Shown here: positions 1 to 10,991 of the stretch, piece by piece
Numbering within the stretch: position 1 is the stretch's first letter
Layout: every line of letters begins with the position of its first letter
Assembly: GCF_000024785.1 (NCBI RefSeq)
Contig: NC_013441.1
Span: 2,666,001 to 2,730,000 of the forward strand
Source of the DNA: Gordonia bronchialis DSM 43247
GTDB taxonomy: Bacteria > Actinomycetota > Actinomycetes > Mycobacteriales > Mycobacteriaceae
Direction of reading: 5' to 3'
Length of the DNA stretch: 64,000 nt
Translations under genes and position numbers: made by a program
Notes under the pieces: generated by a model
Told to the model about the DNA's origin: nothing
Databases searched by the model: none
What the model saw: only the letters and a program-made list of their open reading frames with translations

Positions 1-1
1 C

Positions 2-349
2 GGGGACGGGGCCATGGCCGTGTTCACCGACGGAACCGAGGCGATCGAGGCGGGGTACGAGACGATCTGCGCGGTGAGCGCGCTCACCATCGACGGCTAC
101 CGTCCGCAACTCCGGGCGGGCGTGCACACCGGAACCCCGCGCGCGGTCGGCGACGACTACCTCGGTGTCGACGTGAACATCGCGGCGCGGGTCGCCGCGG
201 CCGCCGGCCCGGGGGAGTTGCTCGCGAGCGCCGACACGCTCGACGTCGCCGAGGCCGATCGGTACGTCCGGCGCCGGCGCCGGTTCAAGGCCAAAGGGGT
301 GCCCGCCGACCTCGAGGTCTACTCGGTCATTCCCCGCTATTCGGACTGA
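2..349 (+). CDS. Class III adenylate/guanylate cyclase, C-terminal part (5' end outside window)
   Basis: The frame is open from the first bases (it reads GDGAMAVF), so the start lies upstream and only about 115 residues are visible. The segment GDGAMAVF followed by LRAGVHTGTPRAVGDDYLG and VNIAARVAAAA matches the second half of a class III nucleotide cyclase homology domain, where the GxHTG and NxAAR segments shape the active site. The family makes cyclic AMP or GMP from ATP or GTP. The metal-binding aspartates and any membrane or HAMP region would be upstream, so activity and substrate cannot be judged. A second class III role, a non-catalytic homology domain in a regulator, is also possible. 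Confidence 0.8.
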   Translation, partial: GDGAMAVFTDGTEAIEAGYETICAVSALTIDGYRPQLRAGVHTGTPRAVGDDYLGVDVNIAARVAAAAGPGELLASADTLDVAEADRYVRRRRRFKAKGVPADLEVYSVIPRYSD

Positions 350-560
350 TCACGCCCCGCGTTCGGCTCGTGTTCGCACACCGCATGACACGATTGCGAT
401 CATTGTGGATAGCACGCTGTTATCTGTCGCGCGACCGGTGTACAAAGGACCTCGACAGGGCCTCGGCGGTGGTGGGCGCCTCGCTCTCGAGAGCCGGAGC
501 GCCCCGGCCCGAACAACATTCGAACGACCTTCGGTCAGAACAACTTGGTGGTGGCATCGC
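350..560. other. Intergenic region with a 12-bp palindrome
   Basis: This is the spacer between the cyclase end and the DUF3263 gene. The perfect palindrome gctctcgagagc (483-494) is flanked by ggcgcc on the left and gcgcc on the right, so the segment can fold as a longer imperfect hairpin. No convincing promoter was identified. It could be a terminator or operator, and nothing in the sequence decides which. Confidence 0.3.
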
Positions 561-788
561 GTGGCAATCAACAGCAAGCAGCAGGAGATGCTGCAATTCG
601 AGACCAGCTGGTACTCCCTCGGTGGCGGGTCGTCGCGTCAGATCATCGAACAGTTCGGTCTGTCCGATCGTGACTTCTTCTCCGAAGTCGATCGGCTCGT
701 CGACACGGACCCGCCAGAAGCGTTGAGCAGAGCCGAACTTCGCCGCATGCGTGAAGTCATCCGGCGACGCCTGTGGATGGCGCGCTGA
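561..788 (+). CDS. DUF3263 family small helical protein
   Basis: This is a 75-residue protein starting at GTG 561 (VAINSKQQEMLQFE). The frame stays open upstream, but only this part resembles the family. Conserved features are an aromatic residue after FE, a GGGSSRQIIEQFG helix-turn, a DRDFF segment and a C-terminal RRMREVIRRR helix. DUF3263 proteins are short, actinobacterial and look like helix-turn-helix proteins; a DNA-binding role is plausible but not established. A second small gene starts 29 bp downstream on the same strand. Confidence 0.75.
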   Translation: MAINSKQQEMLQFETSWYSLGGGSSRQIIEQFGLSDRDFFSEVDRLVDTDPPEALSRAELRRMREVIRRRLWMAR

Positions 789-816
789 GTCACCTCGGAC
801 GAGTAATCTCGGCAGC

Positions 817-1158
817 GTGACCCCGTTCTCCGACGACGAACTCGCCGAGTTCTACCGCGAGATCGAGGGACGCACCGCCACGGGACGGCCACGTCGACGA
901 ACCGGCTCCCGCCTCGAGCCGGCCCAGCCGTGCCCGACACCGGACAAAAGCGCCTTCGGCACCCACGCCGCCGCTCTCGACGCGATCGCGTACTCCCGTC
1001 TGCACCGCCCCCGCGCCCCGCAGCTGCGAAGCTATCGATGCGCTTGCGGCGCATGGCATATCACGAGCTCGGCGCCACGGCCCGGATTCGACGAGCCGGG
1101 CTCGTCGGCCACCGCCCGGTCCGGGCGCGTTCGCCGGAAAGGGAAGAAGAAACGGTGA
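817..1158 (+). CDS. Small actinobacterial protein with CxCGxWH motif
   Basis: This is a 113-residue protein read from GTG 817 (VTPFSDDELAEFYREIEG). The middle has FGTHAAALDAIAYSR and the motif YRCACGAWHITS, a Cys-x-Cys-Gly-x-Trp-His cluster like those of short actinobacterial proteins that may bind zinc; only two Cys and one His are obvious. The tail is very basic (RVRRKGKKKR). Its stop overlaps the GTG start of the next gene by 4 bases, which implies translational coupling. Function is unknown. Confidence 0.65.
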   Translation: MTPFSDDELAEFYREIEGRTATGRPRRRTGSRLEPAQPCPTPDKSAFGTHAAALDAIAYSRLHRPRAPQLRSYRCACGAWHITSSAPRPGFDEPGSSATARSGRVRRKGKKKR

Positions 1159-1925
1159 ATCCGTTGGCTGTCACCGGGGTCCGGGTGGAACTGAGTGCTC
1201 CAGAGGCCCCACTCCGCGCCGCCTACGCGGCCCTGTTGTCGGCCGATGCGCGACGCCTCGAGCGTCCCAACGCGCACATCGTGGCGGGTCCGGGCCCGGC
1301 CCATCGTGTGCTCTTCGAGGTCGACGACGTCAACGGGGCCGCTCGCCTGCTGGGTCGGCGCGGGTTGCCGGTCGCTGGGCCGACCGAGGCCGCACCGCCC
1401 GGGCTCACCGGCGACGACGTGCGGACCGCATCGTCGGTGCCGCTGGGTATCTGCGCCGCGCGCAGGCCTGCGGAGTCGTTCGGGTCGTCGGACACCGACA
1501 TCACCGGCATCGACCATCTCGTCTTCATGTGCAATGACCGTGATCAGGCGGTGGCCCTCTTCGGGGCCACCCTCGGCCTGGATTTTCGGCTCGACCGCCG
1601 AATCCCCGACGTCGGTGCGCCTGGGCCCGAGACGCCCGAGTCGGGCGAGCCCGCAACCGACGTCCACCAGATGTTCTTCCGCGGCGGCGAGATCATCTTC
1701 GAGGTCGTCGCGGGGGCTCCGCGCCCCGCCGACGCCGCACCGGTGGAGTTGTGGGGTATCGCCTGGCACAGCCCCGACCTCGAACGGACCCGCACCCGAC
1801 TCCTCGACGCCGGCCTCTCGGTCACGCCGATCCGCGCCGGACGCAAACCCGGGACCCGCATCGCCACGGTGCGAAATGGGCCCGACCTCGCGACTCGCAC
1901 CGTCATCATCGGGCCCGACGTCTGA
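1155..1925 (+). CDS. VOC (glyoxalase/dioxygenase fold) family protein, two modules
   Basis: This is a 256-residue protein starting at GTG 1155, preceded by gggaagaaga and coupled by a GTGA overlap to the gene before it. It has two vicinal-oxygen-chelate modules. The N-terminal half (about 1-110) is degenerate, with a VLFEVDDVNGAARLL strand-helix. The C-terminal half has GIDHLVFMCNDRDQAVALF, the usual first His of a VOC metal site, and GGEIIFEVV with the distal Glu. Family members include glyoxalase I, extradiol dioxygenases and resistance proteins. The substrate cannot be told from sequence. Confidence 0.8.
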   Translation: MNPLAVTGVRVELSAPEAPLRAAYAALLSADARRLERPNAHIVAGPGPAHRVLFEVDDVNGAARLLGRRGLPVAGPTEAAPPGLTGDDVRTASSVPLGICAARRPAESFGSSDTDITGIDHLVFMCNDRDQAVALFGATLGLDFRLDRRIPDVGAPGPETPESGEPATDVHQMFFRGGEIIFEVVAGAPRPADAAPVELWGIAWHSPDLERTRTRLLDAGLSVTPIRAGRKPGTRIATVRNGPDLATRTVIIGPDV

Positions 1926-1965
1926 TCCGTCGGCCGTTCGCGGCGGCCGCCGACACGTCGAAAAC

Positions 1966-2001
1966 GAGAATCTGTTCTCATTCGTCCCGCCGTGAGATAA
2001 T
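1966..2001 (+). promoter_or_regulatory. Putative promoter with TetR-like palindromic operator
   Basis: The inverted repeat gagaatctgttctc (1966-1979) lies about 60 bp before the DUF2236 start. A gataat element (1996-2001) can serve as the -10 box, which places the palindrome over the expected -35 position. The arms resemble AGAAC/GTTCT-type sites used by TetR-family repressors of lipid genes. That resemblance is the only basis for naming the regulator class. Confidence 0.4.
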
Positions 2002-2042
2002 CTGACTACATTCGTTGTCCGATTATCCCCGGAGGGGGCACC

Positions 2043-3062
2043 ATGACCGTGATCCAGGAGAAGGCGACGGCAAGCGGGTCGCCCGACGACGTGAACGAGC
2101 AGCTCGCCGGTGGCGACCGGCTCATCAACAACCGCGACGACGAAATCGAACTGGTACCGGCCGACTCGCTCACCGCCGAACTCGCCGGCCACCTCACCTT
2201 CCTGCCCGTCAACGGTGCAGCCTTCGTGATGCAGGTGATGCACCCGGTCATCGGCGATGTGGTGGACAAGTACTCGGTCTTCCGCACCGACCCGATGGGG
2301 CGGGCCATCCGCTCGACCGATTCGGTGATGCGGTGGATCTACGGCGGCCAGGAAGCGATCGCCGAGGGACACCGGCTGCGCAAGCTCCACCAGCCGCTAC
2401 AGATGCGCAACGCGGCGGGCAAACACATCAGCGCGCTGAACCCGGAGGCCTACCAGTGGGTGATCGCGACCGCGTTCCCCACCCTGCTGTCGGCAGCGCC
2501 GCTGCTCGTGGGTCGCGAGTTCGACCGCGACGAACAGCGTGAGCTCCTCGTCGACAACCGTCGCATCGCCAAGATCGTGCAGGTTCCCATGCGCGGCTAT
2601 CCGGAGACCATCGAGGAGTTCGACGAGTACTTCGACGATTTCATCGAGAACAAACTGACCCGCCACCCGGTTGCCGTCGAACTGATCGAACAGATGCAGG
2701 CCGCCCCGCCGGTTCCCCGCGAGGTGCCCAAGGCCATCCGCCCGGCCGTCAAGGCGGCCGCCGCCAAGGCCGCCGTACCCCTGCAGAAGTTCAACTACCT
2801 CACCACCGTCGGCGTGATGGACCCGCGCGTGCGGGAGATCCTGGGTCTGACCTGGAGTAACCGGGAACGCAAGCAGCTCGAGCGGATGCACACCGTGCTG
2901 CGGGGGTCCTACAAGGTGCTCCCGGAACGCCTGACGTACTTTCCGCTGGCCTACCACGCGCGCCGTCAGCATGCCGCGATCCAGGCGATGAAACGTCGCG
3001 AGGCCAAGGGCGCCGCCTACATCAAGCCGAGTGCAACCGGCGCCACCTGCCCGCACCCGTGA
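2043..3062 (+). CDS. DUF2236 / MpaB-Lcp-like oxygenase family protein
   Basis: This is a 339-residue protein with a strong ribosome binding site (ccccggagggggcacc) just before ATG 2043. It belongs to the DUF2236 group (oxygenase MpaB / latex-clearing-protein related). Visible hallmarks are an MHPVIGDVV segment, DPMGRAIRSTDSVMRWIYGG, and GHRLRKLHQP, which carries the His and the Arg/Lys region typical of the family's haem pocket. There is no signal peptide, unlike secreted Lcp proteins, so it should act in the cytoplasm. Members with known function are b-type haem oxygenases; the substrate here is unknown. It runs directly into the next gene. Confidence 0.8.
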   Translation: MTVIQEKATASGSPDDVNEQLAGGDRLINNRDDEIELVPADSLTAELAGHLTFLPVNGAAFVMQVMHPVIGDVVDKYSVFRTDPMGRAIRSTDSVMRWIYGGQEAIAEGHRLRKLHQPLQMRNAAGKHISALNPEAYQWVIATAFPTLLSAAPLLVGREFDRDEQRELLVDNRRIAKIVQVPMRGYPETIEEFDEYFDDFIENKLTRHPVAVELIEQMQAAPPVPREVPKAIRPAVKAAAAKAAVPLQKFNYLTTVGVMDPRVREILGLTWSNRERKQLERMHTVLRGSYKVLPERLTYFPLAYHARRQHAAIQAMKRREAKGAAYIKPSATGATCPHP

Positions 3063-3074
3063 TTGGATCCGGGC

Positions 3075-3416
3075 GTGACCCTGTTTCAGCACATCGCCCG
3101 CGTCAACAACGCCATCACCCTGCCGATTCTGCGTCTGCCCGTCATCCGTGACCTGGCTGCCCGCTCGATCACCGTTCTCACCTACACCGGACGCAAGTCG
3201 GGAAAGTCCGTCCGCGTCCCGGTGGCCTATCGGCGCTCCGGCGACGAGGTGACGGTCGGGGTCGCCATGGCCGATCGGAAGACCTGGTGGCGAAACTTCA
3301 CCGGTGCGGGCGCGCCGGTCGCACTCACCCTCGACGGCCGCGAACGCACCGGCCACGCGGTCAGCGGTCGGGACGAGAAGGGACAGGTGACCGTCCGGAT
3401 CACGCTGGCCGGCTGA
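3075..3416 (+). CDS. Deazaflavin-dependent nitroreductase-like split-barrel protein (DUF385 type)
   Basis: This protein of about 113 residues starts at GTG 3075 (a TTG at 3063 is also in frame), only 12 bp after the preceding stop. The core ITVLTYTGRKSGKSVRVPVAY is the signature of the F420-dependent nitroreductase/quinone-reductase split barrel, followed by TWWRNFTGAGAPVALTLDGR, which fits the family's WYxNL segment. It is shorter than typical Ddn proteins at the C terminus. It is probably an F420- or flavin-binding reductase, co-transcribed with the DUF2236 gene. Substrate is unknown. Confidence 0.75.
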   Translation: MTLFQHIARVNNAITLPILRLPVIRDLAARSITVLTYTGRKSGKSVRVPVAYRRSGDEVTVGVAMADRKTWWRNFTGAGAPVALTLDGRERTGHAVSGRDEKGQVTVRITLAG

Positions 3417-3420
3417 GCGC

Positions 3421-4530
3421 TCAGCGATCGGTGCCGCGCAACTCGCGCTCGACCTCCTCGGCGATCGCGAGGCAGGACGTGAGCCCCGGCGACTCGATGC
3501 CGAACAGATGGACGAGGCCGGGGATGCCGTGCGCCGCCGGACCGTCGATGACGAAGTCGGCCGCCGCTTCACCCGGTCCACTGATCTTGGGCCGGATACC
3601 GGCATAGTCCGGGACGAGGGATCGGCGGGGGAGTGCGGGCCAGTACTGCCCGATCTCGGCCTCGAAGGCGGCCGCTCGGGTCTCGTCGACGCGGTAGTCC
3701 ACCCGATCGACCCATTCGACGTCGGGTCCGAATCGTCCGCGGCCGTCGAGGTCGACGGTGTAGTGCATCCCGAGGCCACCATCGACGGGGAGCGGATACA
3801 CCAACCGCGAGAAGGGAACACGCCCCGACGCGACGGTGAAGTAGTTGCCCTTGGCCAGATGACGACCGGGTGTTCTCGCGTCGTGGCCCGACACCGACCG
3901 GGCCACCGACCATGCCCCGAGACCGGCGCAGTTGATCAGTTCGCGGCAGCGCAGGCGGGTGCCGTCGGACAGTTCGACGACGAACCCTGCCGAGACGGCC
4001 TCGGCGCTCGCAAGAGCGGTCCGTAACGCGACTACCCCGCCCGCGTCCAGCACGTCGCGGTGCAGTGCATGCATCAGTCCTGTGGTGTCGACGATGCCGG
4101 TGGACGGCGACAGGATCGCGGCCACCCCACAGACTTCGGGTTCGTACTCACCCAGGGCACGCTCGTCGAGCCGGCGGAGATCATGGACACCGTTGGCGAT
4201 ACCGCGGCGCCGGACGGATTCGAGCTGATCGATCTGTGCCGCCGTGACCGCGACGATGAGCTTTCCGATCCGCCGGTGACCAACGCCACGATCGGCGCAG
4301 TACGCGTAGAGCAACTCGCGTCCGCGGACGCACAGACGGGCCTTGCGGCTGCCCGCCGGGTAGTAGATCCCGGCATGAATGACCCCGGAGTTGCGTGAAC
4401 TGGTCGCGGTGCCGACGGCGTCCTGCTCCTCGAGCACCACCACCTCGCGGTCCGATCGGGCGAGCAGGCGTGCAAGGGCCAGCCCGACGACGCCCGCGCC
4501 GATGACCAGGGTGTCGACCTGTTCCACCAC
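3421..4530 (-). CDS. FAD-dependent oxidoreductase, L-2-hydroxyglutarate oxidase-like
   Basis: This is a 369-residue DAO-family flavoprotein. It opens with TLVIGAGVVGLALARLLA, a dinucleotide-binding GxGxxG motif, then VVVLEEQDAVGTATSSRNS and GVIHAGIYYPAGSRKARLC, which together are characteristic of LhgO/L2HGDH enzymes that oxidise L-2-hydroxyglutarate to 2-oxoglutarate. The segment INCAGLGA and the C-terminal GIRPKISGPG also fit. The stop lies 5 bp from the convergent preceding gene. The exact substrate is inferred from the family only. Confidence 0.8.
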   Translation of the reverse strand: MVEQVDTLVIGAGVVGLALARLLARSDREVVVLEEQDAVGTATSSRNSGVIHAGIYYPAGSRKARLCVRGRELLYAYCADRGVGHRRIGKLIVAVTAAQIDQLESVRRRGIANGVHDLRRLDERALGEYEPEVCGVAAILSPSTGIVDTTGLMHALHRDVLDAGGVVALRTALASAEAVSAGFVVELSDGTRLRCRELINCAGLGAWSVARSVSGHDARTPGRHLAKGNYFTVASGRVPFSRLVYPLPVDGGLGMHYTVDLDGRGRFGPDVEWVDRVDYRVDETRAAAFEAEIGQYWPALPRRSLVPDYAGIRPKISGPGEAAADFVIDGPAAHGIPGLVHLFGIESPGLTSCLAIAEEVERELRGTDR

Positions 4531-4539
4531 CCGAGAATG

Positions 4540-5796
4540 TCAGGCGCTGCGTCCCACCGGCAACTGCGGCCGCGGCCTGAGGTGTTCACACAGCCAGCGG
4601 TAGATCACCTCGCTGTTGAGCAGCGTGAAGTGGTGCGCACCGCCGAGGTGCAACCCGTCGTCGACGCGGAACCCGACCCGGCGGGCCCGCCCCTCACCGC
4701 GACCGCTCGGCGTGAGCACCAAACCGTCGCCGACGATGCGGCCCAGCGGATGCCGCGGATCCCGGGTGACCGAGGCCGTGGCATAGAGGTGGCGGACACC
4801 CTCGACCAGCGGGATGGCCGCACTCGGCTTCTGCCGCAGGACATCCGGCTCGGCCCACCGCCAGTCGTCGTCGATCAGGTTGCCGTGGAACAGATCCCGG
4901 ACACCGACACTGCGCCGGCGAAGGAACTCGCCGAACGGCCGGGTCACCGGGGTGAACCGCAACGCCGCCGTCGACATGTGCACACCGCGCGCCAGGGGCG
5001 CCCCGAGGTGCGGCGTCCCCAGGCTCACCGTGTGGCGCAGTTTCGAGAGCCAGGGCGCGCCGTTCTCCTCGGCCGCGTAGCAGGCGCTGCGGATCACGAG
5101 ACCCCCCATCGAGTGGCCGATCAGGGTCAGCGAGGTGACCGGCGTCGGCCACAACAGCACGACCCGCGTCAGCAGTGCGGACAGTTCCCGACCGTTGTCG
5201 CTGATGTGGCGGCCGGTGTTGTAGCGCAGAAGTACCGGTGTCGCTCCGATGTCGCTCTGCAACCGCCGGCCATAGGTGGCGCGATCCTTGCGACGCCAGG
5301 CGTATTCGGTCTCCATCAATCCGTGCAGGAAGACCACGACGTGACCGGTGGCATCGGGGAAGGCCGTGGCGAGTCCGGCGCTGGTGACGGGCACGTCGTC
5401 GCCCTCCACCCGAATGCCCATCCGGCCGGCGAGCACCGAACCCGTGGCTTCCAGCTCGTCGCCGATCAGGCCGTTGAGCACGCCGATCGCCTGCGCACCC
5501 CGCGATGTCGACGACGGGGCGCGGCCGGGTGCGTCGAGTACGCTCTCGGCGACCCGGGCAGCGTTGTCGAGACCGGAGGCCAGCGCGTCGTAGATGCCCT
5601 CGCTGATCGTTTCGTGGGTGGTGTGTGACGGTTCGGTCCAGGGACGCAGCGGCGTCCGGGCGAGGCCGCCGAAGACGGTCCCGGACACCGATCTGTGCAC
5701 GGCGGCGATCCCACGGGTGGCCCGGGCCAGTTCGGTGAGTCCGAGCCGACCTAGCTCACGCACCTCGTCGCGTCGCGTGGTGGGTTGTCCGACCAT
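4540..5796 (-). CDS. PGAP1-like alpha/beta hydrolase (lipase/esterase)
   Basis: This is a 418-residue protein taken from ATG at 5796 (MVGQPTTRRDEVRELGRLG); a longer upstream frame exists but overlaps the divergent gene's leader. The strand VVVFLHGLMETEYAW gives the oxyanion-hole HG, LIGHSMGGLVIRSACY holds the nucleophile Ser in GHSMGG, and SLGTPHLGAPLARG follows as in PGAP1-type lipases. A C-terminal GGAHHFTLLNS segment can supply the catalytic His. No signal peptide is evident. It lies 9 bp upstream of the FAD oxidoreductase on the same strand, so they may be co-transcribed. Natural substrate is unknown. Confidence 0.8.
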   Translation of the reverse strand: MVGQPTTRRDEVRELGRLGLTELARATRGIAAVHRSVSGTVFGGLARTPLRPWTEPSHTTHETISEGIYDALASGLDNAARVAESVLDAPGRAPSSTSRGAQAIGVLNGLIGDELEATGSVLAGRMGIRVEGDDVPVTSAGLATAFPDATGHVVVFLHGLMETEYAWRRKDRATYGRRLQSDIGATPVLLRYNTGRHISDNGRELSALLTRVVLLWPTPVTSLTLIGHSMGGLVIRSACYAAEENGAPWLSKLRHTVSLGTPHLGAPLARGVHMSTAALRFTPVTRPFGEFLRRRSVGVRDLFHGNLIDDDWRWAEPDVLRQKPSAAIPLVEGVRHLYATASVTRDPRHPLGRIVGDGLVLTPSGRGEGRARRVGFRVDDGLHLGGAHHFTLLNSEVIYRWLCEHLRPRPQLPVGRSA

Positions 5797-5903
5797 GTCG
5801 CTGAGTGTACAGGTGTTCACTGATGTTTCGGTGGGCGATTGGTACGGTCGGCGCGGCGAGTGCGCATGGCGCCCGGGAGCAATTGTGCAGAGAAGGTGGT
5901 CGA

Positions 5904-7592
5904 GTGGACGACGTCGTCGAGCGCGCGCAGGTCTGGTGCCGACATGATCCGGACCTGAGCACGCGCGCGGAACTGACCGCACTCATCGACGCCGCCCGGC
6001 ACGGCGCCGAAGGCGCGCTCGACGATCTGTCCTCGAGGTTCTCCGGTCCGCTGGAGTTCGGCACCGCGGGCCTGCGCGGCGCAGTCGGAGCCGGTGAGTC
6101 GCGCATGAACATCGCCGTGGTCACCCGGGCGTCGGCGGGGGTGGCCGCATTCCTACGGGAGATGGTCGGCGACGACGCGCGCGTGGTCGTGGGCTGCGAT
6201 GCCCGACATGGCTCGGATGCCTTCTACGACGCGGCCGTCGGTGTCTTCGACGGCGCCGGACTCGACGTCGTCGCCCTCCCGCGTCGGCTCCCGACCCCGG
6301 TGACCGCCTACGCGACGCGCGCATTGCGCTGCGACGCCGGGATCATGATCACCGCGTCGCACAATCCGCCCGGCGACAACGGCTACAAGGTGTACCTCGG
6401 TGGGCGCGCGACCGATGCCGCCGGCCGCGGGGTGCAGATCGTTCCGCCCGCCGATGCGCGGATCGCCGCACACATCCGGCGGGCAGCACCGGCCACCGAC
6501 ATCCCTGTTACCCCCGCCGGAACCGTACCCACCGAGTCCGGCGCGGTGGCCGACTCCTATGTCGAACGGGCCGCGGCGTTGCGGACGGCGACCGCACCCG
6601 CGAGCATTCGGGTCGTCCTGACACCGATGCACGGTGTCGGCGGACACACGGCGATCCGGGTTCTCCGGCGCGCCGGCGTGCCCGACGTCCACGTGGTGCC
6701 CACCCAGTTCGAACCCGACCCCGACTTCCCGACCGTCGGATTCCCCAATCCCGAGGAACCCGGCGCACTCGACGCGGCCGTGGCGGTGGCGACGCAGGTG
6801 GCGGCCGACGTGCTGATCGCGCTGGACCCCGATGCCGACCGGTGTGCGGTCGCCGTGCCACGGCGCGACGGTAGCTGGCGACAATTGACCGGTGACGAGC
6901 TCGGCGCCCTGCTCGGCGAGCAGGCCGCGACCGATCCCACTCGCCTCGGCGACACCCTGGCCTGTTCGATCGTCTCGAGCCGGCTGCTCGGCCGGATCGC
7001 CGCCCACCATGGACTGCGGTCGGTGGTCACGCTCACTGGGTTCAAGTGGATCGCCCGCGTGCCCGATCTGCGTTTCGGGTACGAGGAGGCCATCGGCTAC
7101 TGCACCGACCCGAGCGCCGTGCGCGACAAGGACGGCATCGGGACGATGATCCGGGTGGTGACCCTCGTGGAGCGTGCGAAGGAACTCGGACGCACGCTCG
7201 ACGATCTGCTCGACGACCTCGCCCGGCGTCACGGCCTGCACGCGACCGCACCGCTGAGCTTCCGGATGTCCGATCCCGCGGATATCGCCGCGACGATGGA
7301 CCGGCTGCGGGTCACCGGCATCGGGCGCCTGACCGGTGCGCGAGTGGTGGAGACGACCGACCTGGCGCACGGCAGCGCGACGCTACCCCCGACCGACGGC
7401 TTGATACTGCTCACCGACGCCGACGACCGGGTGATCATCCGGCCCTCGGGCACCGAACCCAAACTCAAGTGCTATCTCGAGGTGGTGGCGCCCTGCACAG
7501 GAGACGTTGTCCCGCATGCCGCCGCGCGCGACCGCCTCGACGAACTGCGCCGCGACGTTTCGGCCGCGGTGTGTGGGACCATCGAGGGGTGA
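5904..7592 (+). CDS. Phosphoglucomutase/phosphomannomutase (alpha-D-phosphohexomutase)
   Basis: This is a 562-residue enzyme starting at GTG 5904 (VDDVVERAQVW) after agaaggtgg. LEFGTAGLRG marks domain 1. MITASHNPPGDNGYKVY carries the phosphoserine (Ser near residue 152). LDPDADRCAVAV is the metal-binding loop, GYEEAIGY the sugar-binding loop and IRPSGTEPKLKCYLE the phosphate-binding loop, so all four catalytic elements are intact. It interconverts hexose 1- and 6-phosphates for cell-wall and glycolipid sugars. It resembles the mycobacterial gene annotated pmmB. The next gene starts inside its stop codon. Confidence 0.9.
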   Translation: MDDVVERAQVWCRHDPDLSTRAELTALIDAARHGAEGALDDLSSRFSGPLEFGTAGLRGAVGAGESRMNIAVVTRASAGVAAFLREMVGDDARVVVGCDARHGSDAFYDAAVGVFDGAGLDVVALPRRLPTPVTAYATRALRCDAGIMITASHNPPGDNGYKVYLGGRATDAAGRGVQIVPPADARIAAHIRRAAPATDIPVTPAGTVPTESGAVADSYVERAAALRTATAPASIRVVLTPMHGVGGHTAIRVLRRAGVPDVHVVPTQFEPDPDFPTVGFPNPEEPGALDAAVAVATQVAADVLIALDPDADRCAVAVPRRDGSWRQLTGDELGALLGEQAATDPTRLGDTLACSIVSSRLLGRIAAHHGLRSVVTLTGFKWIARVPDLRFGYEEAIGYCTDPSAVRDKDGIGTMIRVVTLVERAKELGRTLDDLLDDLARRHGLHATAPLSFRMSDPADIAATMDRLRVTGIGRLTGARVVETTDLAHGSATLPPTDGLILLTDADDRVIIRPSGTEPKLKCYLEVVAPCTGDVVPHAAARDRLDELRRDVSAAVCGTIEG

Positions 7593-8059
7593 CCCGTCGC
7601 GAGGTGCCGACCGCCGCCGAGCAGCGTCTGCGTGACCTGGCGGCGATGCGGTCAGTCCGGGACCGGATCGACTCGCACTTCGCCGAGCCACTTGACGTCG
7701 AGGCCCTCGCGCGCGGCGTGCACATGTCCGGGGGCCATCTCAGCCGGCTGTTCCGGCAGGCCTATGGCGAATCGCCCTACTCGTATCTCATGACCCGACG
7801 GATCGAGCGGGCGATGGTCCTGCTGCGGCGAGCGGAGTTGAGCGTCACCGAGATCTGCTTCGCGGTGGGTTGCTCCTCGCTCGGAACGTTCAGCACCCGG
7901 TTCACCGAGCTCGTCGGCATGCCGCCCAGCGCCTACCGGCGCGAGCACAGCCGCGCATCTGATCCCCGAGACGGCATTGCGGGTATGCCGGCCTGCGTTG
8001 CCAAACAGGTCACCAGACCGATCAGGAATCGAGAAGCACCCACGTCGACCGGTCGATAA
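7589..8059 (+). CDS. AraC-family transcriptional regulator (DNA-binding domain only)
   Basis: This 156-residue protein begins at GTG 7589, overlapping the mutase stop by 4 bases. Residues about 15-115 form an AraC/XylS double helix-turn-helix: the first HTH is ALARGVHMSGGHLSRLFRQ, and the second is VTEICFAVGCSSLGTFSTRF followed by GMPPSAYRR. There is no effector-binding domain, only a short basic tail. It is followed by a VOC protein and a UvrA paralogue, an arrangement I know from other actinobacteria, so it probably controls that cassette. Confidence 0.85.
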   Translation: MTRREVPTAAEQRLRDLAAMRSVRDRIDSHFAEPLDVEALARGVHMSGGHLSRLFRQAYGESPYSYLMTRRIERAMVLLRRAELSVTEICFAVGCSSLGTFSTRFTELVGMPPSAYRREHSRASDPRDGIAGMPACVAKQVTRPIRNREAPTSTGR

Positions 8060-8069
8060 CGTTGGCCGC

Positions 8070-8480
8070 ATGGACATCACCATTCATTCCAGCTTCCTTC
8101 CGCAGAACGATCCCGACGCGGCGATCGCGTTCTACCGTGACACCCTCGGATTCGAGGTGCGAATGGACGTCGGCTACAACGACTTACGGTGGATCACCGT
8201 CGGGCCGCCCGGGCAGCCGGACACCTCGATCGTGCTGTATCCGCCGACCGCGACCCCCGGACTCACCGACGAGGAGCAGCGCGTCATCGGGGAGATGATG
8301 GCCAAGGGCACCTACGGCAGTCTGCTCCTGGCCTCCGCCGACGTCGACGCCGCCTTCGAGCGTGTCGCCGGCGCCGACGCCGAAGTCGTCCAGGAGCCGA
8401 CCGACCAGGATTATGGCGTGCGGGACTGCGCCTTTCGCGATCCGGCGGGCAACCTCATCCGCATCCAGCAGCGTCCCTGA
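8070..8480 (+). CDS. VOC family protein (bleomycin-resistance/dioxygenase-like)
   Basis: This is a 136-residue single-module VOC protein from ATG 8070, 10 bp after the AraC gene. FLPQNDPDAAIAFYRDTLGFEVR is the classic first half of the fold, but its N-terminal metal-ligand position has no clear His. RDCAFRDPAGNLIRIQQ supplies the usual DPxGN motif near the end. Such proteins often sequester or modify toxic small molecules. Its place between an AraC regulator and a UvrA paralogue suggests a drug-response cassette, which is an inference. Confidence 0.85.
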   Translation: MDITIHSSFLPQNDPDAAIAFYRDTLGFEVRMDVGYNDLRWITVGPPGQPDTSIVLYPPTATPGLTDEEQRVIGEMMAKGTYGSLLLASADVDAAFERVAGADAEVVQEPTDQDYGVRDCAFRDPAGNLIRIQQRP

Positions 8481-8518
8481 CCCGTCCACGTCACCACACC
8501 CGACAAGGAACCCGCCAC

Positions 8519-10936
<2,418 letters not shown>

Positions 10937-10991
10937 CGAGGCCGGGTACCGGCGGCCACGATACGATCCCGACTCGGAAGAGAGGGCGGTC

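Noticed and set aside
1032..2390. 452-residue minus-strand frame
   Set aside because: It covers the antisense of the VOC and DUF2236 genes, with no recognisable domain.
2397..3821. 474-residue minus-strand frame
   Set aside because: It overlaps three well-supported genes and has low-complexity composition.
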